A stretch of 64,000 nucleotides of DNA from Penelope pileata (lineage: Eukaryota > Chordata > Aves > Galliformes > Cracidae): NCBI GenBank assembly GCA_013396635.1, contig WBMW01001708.1, positions 1,845,984 to 1,909,983 on the forward strand. The letters are read 5' to 3'. Both the position numbers and the translations under genes were made by a program. Shown in pieces: positions 51,201-60,200 of this stretch. The notes beneath the pieces were generated by a model. It made no database searches, was not told the origin of the DNA, and saw only the letters and a list, made by a program, of their open reading frames with translations. Position 1 is the first letter of the stretch. Every line of letters starts with the position of its first letter.

Positions 51201-54200
51201 AATTTAGCCCAGGCTTCATCAAAATATTCTGTCAAATAGAGATCCGTGTCCCAAAAAAAAAAAAAAAAAAAATCACAGTGAATTGATAAGCAATTGCAGC
51301 TCTGCAGCACTTCTACAAGAAGTGCAAATATTCCAGAGGTCTCGTTGTGAACTTGTCGATGTATATGCTATAGCACTGTTATGACTATTGATCAACTTGT
51401 TCCCAAATAAGTCTTTAACATTCATGAGCCAAAGTTTTCCTTGCTGCATAATGCTGCAGAAGTCAATGAAGCTGAATTGTCAGTGGGGTTGTATCTTATT
51501 TTTTTTTGTTTGTTTGTTTCCTATAGCACGTCTTAGACTGTGTGTTTTTGGGGTAATCTGCAGTAATGTATTAAAAGAAAATGTAATGTTGAAAGAGAAT
51601 TTGTGGACACATTTTTCTATTTTTATGTTCCTGAAGCCCTCTAGAATGGGGAAGACGTTGAGTCCGTGTTACTTGTATGCTCATATCTGACATGAGGTGG
51701 GTTAAGAGGGATTTCAGAGTTAGGTGATTTGGTGCCTTTAAGCTTTGGGTTGTGACATACTAAGTTTGTCTTTATTGAAGCAGAATCTTGGAAAAGCTAA
51801 ATTTGGCATCCTCATAAAGAATGATTTCTGCTATTAGAAGTCAACATTGTCACCTGAGAGCATAAAAGGTGACCTCGACAAGCAGTTGCATATGAGTCTT
51901 GGATATGGATGCCGTTTCCACTCTGTTTTACTTAGGCATGTGCACATCTACTCATTTTAGTGGTGTTATTCTTGTCTTGCAGAAGTGAGCAAGAAGAATC
52001 ATGCCTGTTCTCCCCTACATCATTGTAGAGACTTTATCTATGTAAGCAGCATAAATGTTGAGAATATTAGCCATATTTGTCATTGTTTCAGAGAAAATCT
52101 TGGCTTTTCTTCCCCTGTTGAATTACAGCTGGTTTGATAAGAGCTGTAGCCTTATAGGCTGACGATCAATTCTATCCTTAAAGGTTGTTTTTCTTCCCCA
52201 GACACTGCATTTAAAAAACAAAAAATAAATTCCATGTCTGGAAAATTTCTGACATACATTTGAGCAATTGGAGCCCTCAATGAAATTAAAGCCCACTATG
52301 AAATACGAACATTTCTGTGCTTATAAGTAAGGAAGTGGTCAATCTATATGGCAAATAGGGCTTGCTTTTCTCTATTATAAATTAACTGACACTTCAAAGT
52401 AGAAGGGTTGTCTTTTAAAAAATAGATTTTGAATAGCTTTTATGAATTACTGTCTTCTTTTTAGTGCTGTAAAGATGGCTGAATTTGTTTTATTATTTGC
52501 CTTCCAGCTTGTAGTTTATTCACTCAAGCAGTTGCATTGTCTGAAAATTTAAACACAAAAAACCAAAAAAAAAATAGTTTGTGTTTAGGCTACTTTTGCC
52601 TCAATCAGGTAGATATTGTCTATTGTGCTAAAGACCATTTGTGGCTGTCTTTTTTTTTCCTCCCTCTGTTTTGAAATACTCGGAGATGTCAGAAGTAATG
52701 TAGCATAATGAGGTAGAGAAGCAAGTGCCTTTGACCCAATCCTAGAAGTCACAGGGATGTAAAGAACGCTCTGTAGCTCACATATTTCCCTATTTAAAAG
52801 GGTATAGACAAGGAAAACTTCCTACCATAGCAGGTGCTTATTTTCACTGTCTTTATTTGCAGAAGAATGGTTAGAATGAGTTTTTGAAGAGTTAATATGC
52901 AAGGAGAGAGATTTTGGAACATTTGTTTTATAAATGAGACAAAATAATGATGTATTCTTGTTTTGTTTTTCTGAATAAAAAGCTAGAAAATATATTTTTT
53001 AAAAATTATAGTGTTTGGAGTTAATCAGAGAAATAAAGGAGGGGCTGACACTTTTCTTGTTGCTTGCAAATTGTAAATTGCAGTTATTTGCAATCATGCT
53101 TATAGCTGGCGTGGGTTCGTGTGCGCAATCAGCTGCTTTTTGAATGCATGTCTATTGTTCTGTTTTATTTATGGATTCATTTGTGATGAGAAAGACATTA
53201 TGAAGTTGTTTGGATGAAGCCTTGGAAATGTCTTTTAGGAGTTTTGAATGTCAGCAAGTGCCGGGAGTTTGGGGTACAAACCAGAGCCGTGCATAGCAAT
53301 GGAAATTTAGATGGAAAAGCTGTAGAGTTCTCATCCTCAGATTCTGCTTCGTGACTCTGTGCATGAGATATCAAAATGTGGGCATGTCGTTACTGTCCAG
53401 TTGAGATACAGCCAGACCCCAAATCCCTGAGGTTGGAGTCTTCCCATTGATGTCAACGTTTGGACCCTCTGGCAGTCTGATCTGCCCCTGTTCCTGATGG
53501 ATTGGGAGCGTCAATTTCTGCTTCCATTCTCCTTGGTGCTCCTCATCAGTACTAACCTTCTGGCTGAATTTGTTTGTGTGATTATTTTTCTAAATAGATA
53601 TGGTTATGTGCCATGACTTTTACAGGGGATGTTGGGCTGCTCAGGAGAGGCTCTGCCTCTGTTACTTACTGGTTCCCATTTCACTTGCTGAGTCCATTTG
53701 GGCAACACTCTTCGAGTTTGCCCTTTCTAGAACTTTAGTTCCACCCCACCTTCTGTTTTTTGTCTTACTCTACTTAAACTGCTTGTTTTTCTGGGAAGGC
53801 ATCATTCTGTGTTTGTAAATATGGAGCCATACAAGTCTTTCTGGGACCACTGAAACTGCTGTAATAAAAATAACAGTAATTTCTCTGTCATGACAGATAT
53901 TTTTTTCCATTTTGTGCCTTTCAATGAAAGCAATATTTTGACTGAAAACAAGAGCCAGAAGATGAACTTTAACATCATCCAATTCTTCTTGCTGGGTGTC
54001 TGAAAGACAGACTGGGGCTTACTGTGTGAACAGTAACACGTTCAGAGTGGGCTGGCTTCTCACTCTTGTTTAGGGGAGTACCTTGTACTCCATCTTGCTG
54101 TGTAAGTGAACTTCTTTACTTCTCTCTTCTCCCCACTGCTCTCCCCCCAGCCATGGCTATTACTGTTTTAACTGAATTGCATTAAACCAGTCACCACGTT

Positions 54201-57200
54201 CCACAGCAGATAATAATCTGTGGAAGTGAGGCATTGACAGCATGGTGCCATGTGTAGCTGTGAACACTTTCTACACAGGGTTAAAATTCTGTATTGGCTC
54301 TCTAAAAAATCATAAAATTTTAAGCAGGAAGGAAATAAACAGGTTGGTTAGGTACTACGCAGGGAGCTTTTAATTAAAAGATGTTTAAACCGATTCTCTC
54401 AACTGTCAAAGAATTGAATTCCTGAATTATGTTCGCTACAGTTGTTTGTTGTGTTGTTTTTTTTGTTTTGTTTTTGGTAACACTGTATTTAAGTTCTTTC
54501 TGTGCACTGCTGTAGGGGATAGATGGGAGCTCCTGACAGATTCACCCACAGCTGCCTGAGAACACCGCTGGTGATGGATGAGTGATGTCTTTGTTAATGC
54601 CCCTGTATACATAAATGATGGGCTTTATTTATTTATAAGACGTATCCAATTACGCATCTTAGAGCAAATGTCCACTGTTCAGTAAAGCACACGATATTGG
54701 CGTTAAAAAAGCAATCCCTGAAATCAGTGATCAATGCATTTTCCACAGTCCCAGGAGGAGAGATTGAAATAAGAGAGAAATCTAAAATTCAGCAAATTTA
54801 GCTCAGTTCTTTTGGGACTTGCTCTTTGTTTGCAGTAAGTGGTTGGATGTCAACCATGGAAGCTGTTGTCTCTGCTCTGGCCATACGCAGAGCTGCTGCT
54901 GGGAATGCAGGGCACTGAGCTCACTGAGATCACTCTGCCTCCCACCAGTACAGTGGGTCAGATTCTGTTGTCAGATAGTGATGGCTAAGGTTCACGAGGC
55001 TGGTACCTGCTGGGATGTGTTTACATGAAGCAAACCATCCTAGCTATTCAAAGTTGAGGAAAATTAATGGTTTTGCCCTTCATGTAGCTTCAGCACAGAA
55101 CATGCTTTTCTTTGCATCTATGTGTGTTTGTACTCATAAGCTGATCCAACTTAGCGCTTGGGGTGTCCAACCAACAGCTGAAATTTCACTGTGTAATCTA
55201 CATCAGTTTCTTTTATCAAGTAGGTTCTCTGTACAGAGAAATAATTCTTCGTTTTTGGCTACAAAAGATTTAGTCAGGATTAAGATAGGTGTGTTAAGAT
55301 CAGTGTGTTAAACACCTTTAGATTTAAGTCTGTTTCCCCTCATGTTAGATACTGTCTTCAACTAAAGGTAGGGTAAATGCCAGCTTATGGATGGTTTCTG
55401 AAGAATGGCTCGTACGCTGTAATTTCACCCCTACTTTTCTTGTGGTAATGTATTTATATTGAAATGTCCCAAGCTACAGTTATGGCATAAATTTACAACA
55501 CAAGGAAAACCTGAATCATAGAATGGTTCAGGTTGGAAGGGACCTTAGAGATCATCTTGTTCCAACCCCCCTGCCATGGGCAAGGACACTGCTCACTAGA
55601 CCAGGTTGCCCAAAGCCCCATCCAGCCTGGCTTTGAATACTTCCAGGGAGGGGGCATCCACGAATCTTCCAACCTACTGACAAGTAGAAGTCTCCTGTCC
55701 AGCCCTTGATTCCTAATGCAAAATTGTTTTCTGTTACAGCGGCACTGAAGTAGCTAGAAGGCACCCATCAGCCCTACCTGCCCTATCAGTCACTGCGCCA
55801 ACGAAAGGATGCAGAATCTCCTGACAGAGCCTTGAGACATTTTGGAAAGCTGTGTAGCAGCATCCCTAAGACAGATTACTGGGATGCAGGTAGAAGTGCA
55901 AGAAATAGTTGAGCTAAGATACGCTTGTGGTTTTCATAGAATCGCTGAGGTTGGAAAAGTCCTCTAAGATCATCTAGTCCAACTGTCCACCTACCACCAA
56001 TATTGCCCACTACAGTGGGCACAGGAGTGGTTTCTGCCTGGCTTTGCCACTTCTTTCTTGTGCACCATTCTTTCCTGATGGTGATAGCCCAGCGGCTTAT
56101 TAAACCCCCTTGCAGAAGCAGGGGGGAGTAAGCACGCCTTATTCCTTGCTTTTAGTTGCTGTGAAGTGTAGCAAACGTACTTGTTTCTAATTCTGTCCTG
56201 CTGGCTGTCTTTGAAATGTAGTGTTTTCGTGCTGGATATGATACTTCTGCAAGAATTTATATTTGAAGCAAGGTTTAGCAAGACAGAGTTGCAAGTACTA
56301 GGCAAATCATTTAGAGTTCAGTTTGGTTTCTAGGAACAGAGGCTTACTAGTTATTTTTCACTGGTTTCTGTGCTATTATGTTGTTGTGATAATCTTGGCA
56401 GGGATCTGTCACTCTGTGTTGGTATAATTGAAACTTGTTTTCCCTGAGGAATCACTCTGCTGTTTGTTTTATTTGTTTACTGACATTGACAGAGATCCTA
56501 ATGGCTTTTAAAACCCAATTTGTGCATCACTGAATATCCTCCGAAGAGGAAAATAAAATTAAATTTATCAGCAAAATAGGGTCCTCTGTGCAGTGCTGTA
56601 GCTGGGTCTTAGGCTCCACCTGAGCACCTAGCTATGGGTCAAGAAATGTCACGAGGAGCCTTTGGTGAAATGCATCTTCTTTGTTTCTGATTCCATCTTC
56701 AGGGATTTTGTCCTTAAGGTACTAGAAAGGATAAATGACAAGTTGTTTAGGGCCTCAGTATAAATTGGCCAAGTCTGCTTTGTGTGAAATAAGTTATTTT
56801 TCAGCTTTTGTTAAAAATGAAGTTAAGATAACAAAATAATATCACAGTAAAATTCCTCTTTCAGGAGGATATACGTGCTGATATTACTGTGACAGATGGT
56901 ATTACTGTGATGCTGTTATTGTGATAGATTAGGGTAATTAAGTGTGTAGATTTCTCTTTAAAATGTAAGATATTGAAGTATTTATGCATTTATTTTGTTC
57001 TAAATCTTTAAAGAATTTCAGTGAGATATTTGGACTACTGATGCTTATGGTACCTTCCTGAATTGAGGTTGTAGATAGATGTATGGCTTGCAGGATGTCA
57101 TGCTTCCGAAGATCATGTACACAAATAAATAATGAAGCACTGGATAGAAATTCAGGAACATGATGAGGAAGGGTAGATTTCTTAAAGACTGGAGAATGTG

Positions 57201-60200
57201 CAGGGCAATATTTCTAATACTCCCAAATCTATGATTTTTAATTAGATAAAGATTCATGTAATTTTTAATTTTATTGAATTGTCTTAGACTGTCTCTGATT
57301 GCCTTTTGACACACTTCCTTGTCATTCAGGCATATAGGGATGCTATATCAGTGAACTCTGATTGTGAACGTCACGGGAAGATAAGTTTGGAAAATACTGC
57401 TGGTTTTAAAGGTTACCTGTCAGTTTTTATATATGCAGCTATGAGCCAAACCAATCTGACCTCAAACCAGAGCTGCAGTGTAATAACACTTCCTTATTGA
57501 ATATCTCCTTTGCAAATCTCCCAGACTTTGATAGCACTATAATAATAATAGGTGTGCAAAATTTATTTGCCTCTTCTAAGGAAGTGTTCCAATGTGCCTT
57601 GGAAAGGTGGATAGTTACTCTTATCTTCTTTTATACAGAAGGTAAATTAGAGATAGAGAGAGAGAGCCCAGACCATCTGACTCCCACCTCCTTGTTCTCA
57701 TTGCTTGCTTCAGTAGTGCAAATCTTGACAATATGCACTTTTAGTCTGATCTGTAGGTTCTTTTGCATTGCAGTGCCCAAAACAAGGATTTTGGCTACTG
57801 GTGGAGCGTCTCACAATAAAAAGATATTACAGGTAAGCAGAAAATTAAATCCATTGAACTGAACACATGGTTATATCTGCATTTTGATTTTGCTGTACAG
57901 AGTCCAAATTGCTGCAGCCACACAGGAAGGTGTGGGTGTGGGATTATGAATCTGCTTCAGGTCTTTGGGATTTTTCCTCAGGTTTAATATGGAAAGTATT
58001 AGCCCAATGCTAATTGTATATCAAGCCTTGAATTTATTTAGTTTTGTTTTTTTTTTTTACACTTAACTAGCTTTATGAATGTGTGTCTGAAACACTGGTG
58101 ATTCCCAAGTCTCATCGCTCATGTCAAATCAATCAGCAAAGAAACCAAGAAGAGACTTGATAAAATGCCTGAGATATATATAGTTTTTGTCATTAAAGCC
58201 AGTGTTGGATGTTAGACTGAAACTGGAGAGGGATTATCCTGCTGCTGAACACTCAGAAGCCCAAACCAAACCGCAGAAGTGAAACCACTCTAAGTCCTGT
58301 CCCTGTTATTTTGAGCATGTTACTTACTAGCATTGTGCCACATATTAGCAGAGAGCCTTTGCTTCTGTGTAGTCTCTCCTCCCTCTTCCCACCTTTCTCA
58401 TCTGCTGCTGTTCCTGCACATCTAACACTGGTTAAGATCCTTTGTCCCAAGAAAATGTCCTGAGAGCAGAGCACTATGTGCTCTCTGTTTTCACATTTTC
58501 ACACGTTGGCCCTGGCCTGAAGGAGCCCTCCCAAGTGAGGGGAATGTTGCTTAATCTCTGTGTCCTGTTTAATTGGAGATGGGCATCTTACCAAAGCACC
58601 TGCTTTAGCCTTGGGCTGAGTCCTGGCACACGAGTTAGTCAACACAGGGTGAACTGCACTCTGTAGATGCCAATCCATTTCCATCAGCTATAGAAAGTCA
58701 TGAGGCCAACATCAGCTATGCACAATATTCCTTGACAATGACAATTGTTCAAAGTGAACGTGACCTGATCTGCAAAACGTGAGTTGGAATAAATGGAGGT
58801 CGAAAAGCAAAGGGCTCACTTTCTCCTAAGTCATCTAAAACATGTTTTTAGAAACACAGGATGTAAAGCTGACTGGGACACAACAGATTTGGCATGTTTT
58901 GCCTTTAGATGTCATTTCCCTTCATCTGCTTTGGTTATTTTGCTCAGAAAGTTGATGTTGGAAAATTAATTGGTAGGTTAATTCCTTGAAATATTGGTCC
59001 CTACTGAAATAGTTGTACTAAGGGTGTGTCAAGAAAGAGATCAAATTAATAGATATTTGTTTTTAAAGCAGTATTTAGGTACTAGGGGGATCTCCTTGCT
59101 GTGGAATGAGAGCTGAGAACTGCATGTTTTGTAACATGTAATTTTGAAACACCGCTGTAAATTTGTGGTCATGAGAGTGATTGCTGTGCTGGTTGCTCTT
59201 CAACTGTAACAATAGAGCTGCTTTTAGAACTCATTAGAAATGTCTTAAAATAATATGATCAATACAGTGTCGTCCACTTAATTCAATCACTGGTTAATTG
59301 GATCCTCCTTTTTAATTTAATCAAAACCTCAGAAACCATATCAGTTGCATGAAGAATAACAGCTTCCACCCTTATCGTGGTCAATTTTGGATAATTTGTT
59401 CCAGGGCTATAAAAGAGTATCATTTAATTAATCAACATTCCGTAACTCCTATATTTTACATAGCAAAGGAAGGAACTTAGGAAAATGTATTTTAAAAAAA
59501 TATAGCTGTAACAGAGCAGCTTTCTCCACTGTTCTGGTAAGCTTTTTATAACATACGTGGTGCTTGATTAATGACCACATGAAACACAGTGAAATATCTT
59601 TAACAGTAAAACCTTTAACAGTTTCTTTTAAAATTATTCATGAGAGAGATCATGGTTTCAAGTAACGTGCTAAATATATGAACTCTGAATAATTTTAATT
59701 TGATAATCATGTGGCACAAAAGATAGTTATTATTTGTAGTGTTACAACACTTATTAGCATTCAGCATGGAGTAGAGCTGCATTGTATAAGGCTCTGCAGA
59801 GGTGCAAAACAAAAGATCTCTGTTGTCCAAAGGGATTTACAATTTCAAGCACTTGACAAGGAATACCTCTTTGAGAAGAAGAGGTAAAGAAACCGATGGG
59901 GAATGTGGTGAAACCATACAGTATGGGCTGGTGGAATGGGCAGTGGAACCCAGCACTCTGTGACCTCATTTCCAGAGGGCTTTTTAATGGGTGCCATAAT
60001 TAATTTTCCATTTGTCCTCTAGCACTGAAGCTCACGTATAGCTTGATTCTTGGTTGCTAACACAAGTTAGGTGATACTGACGCTGCAGTACTAACAGAAG
60101 AGAGTGTATGAAGTGTATAAGCTCAGGCTTTTATTGGATTCTAATTAGTAACTAGTTGTTTTTGTTCAAAATTTACCAAAATTGGTGATTTTCTAAAAAT

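Larger units (their letters stand above)
14669..57773 (+). other. XYLB giant intron H-I, 43.1 kb
   Basis: Exon H ends with one base of a Met codon and exon I supplies the other two, so this is a single intron with donor GTAAGT and acceptor TTGCAG. It carries CR1 fragments, one ancient CR1-type LINE, two mariner copies and simple repeats, listed separately. Stretches with no recognised element are about 14821-26515, 35773-40422, 43839-49116, 50853-55513 and 56008-57773. No nested gene, tRNA or snoRNA was recognised. The longest unexplained open frame is a 131-codon minus-strand one at 39156-39551, without family resemblance. Confidence 0.9.

Noticed and set aside
57045..57314. 89-codon minus-strand frame just upstream of exon I
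   Set aside because: Hydrophobic AT-driven peptide without family resemblance or regulatory context.
57497..57773. About 92-codon open frame leading into exon I (alternative first exon)
   Set aside because: The acceptor and split Met codon fit the canonical transcript, the upstream peptide resembles nothing known, and no promoter signs are seen.
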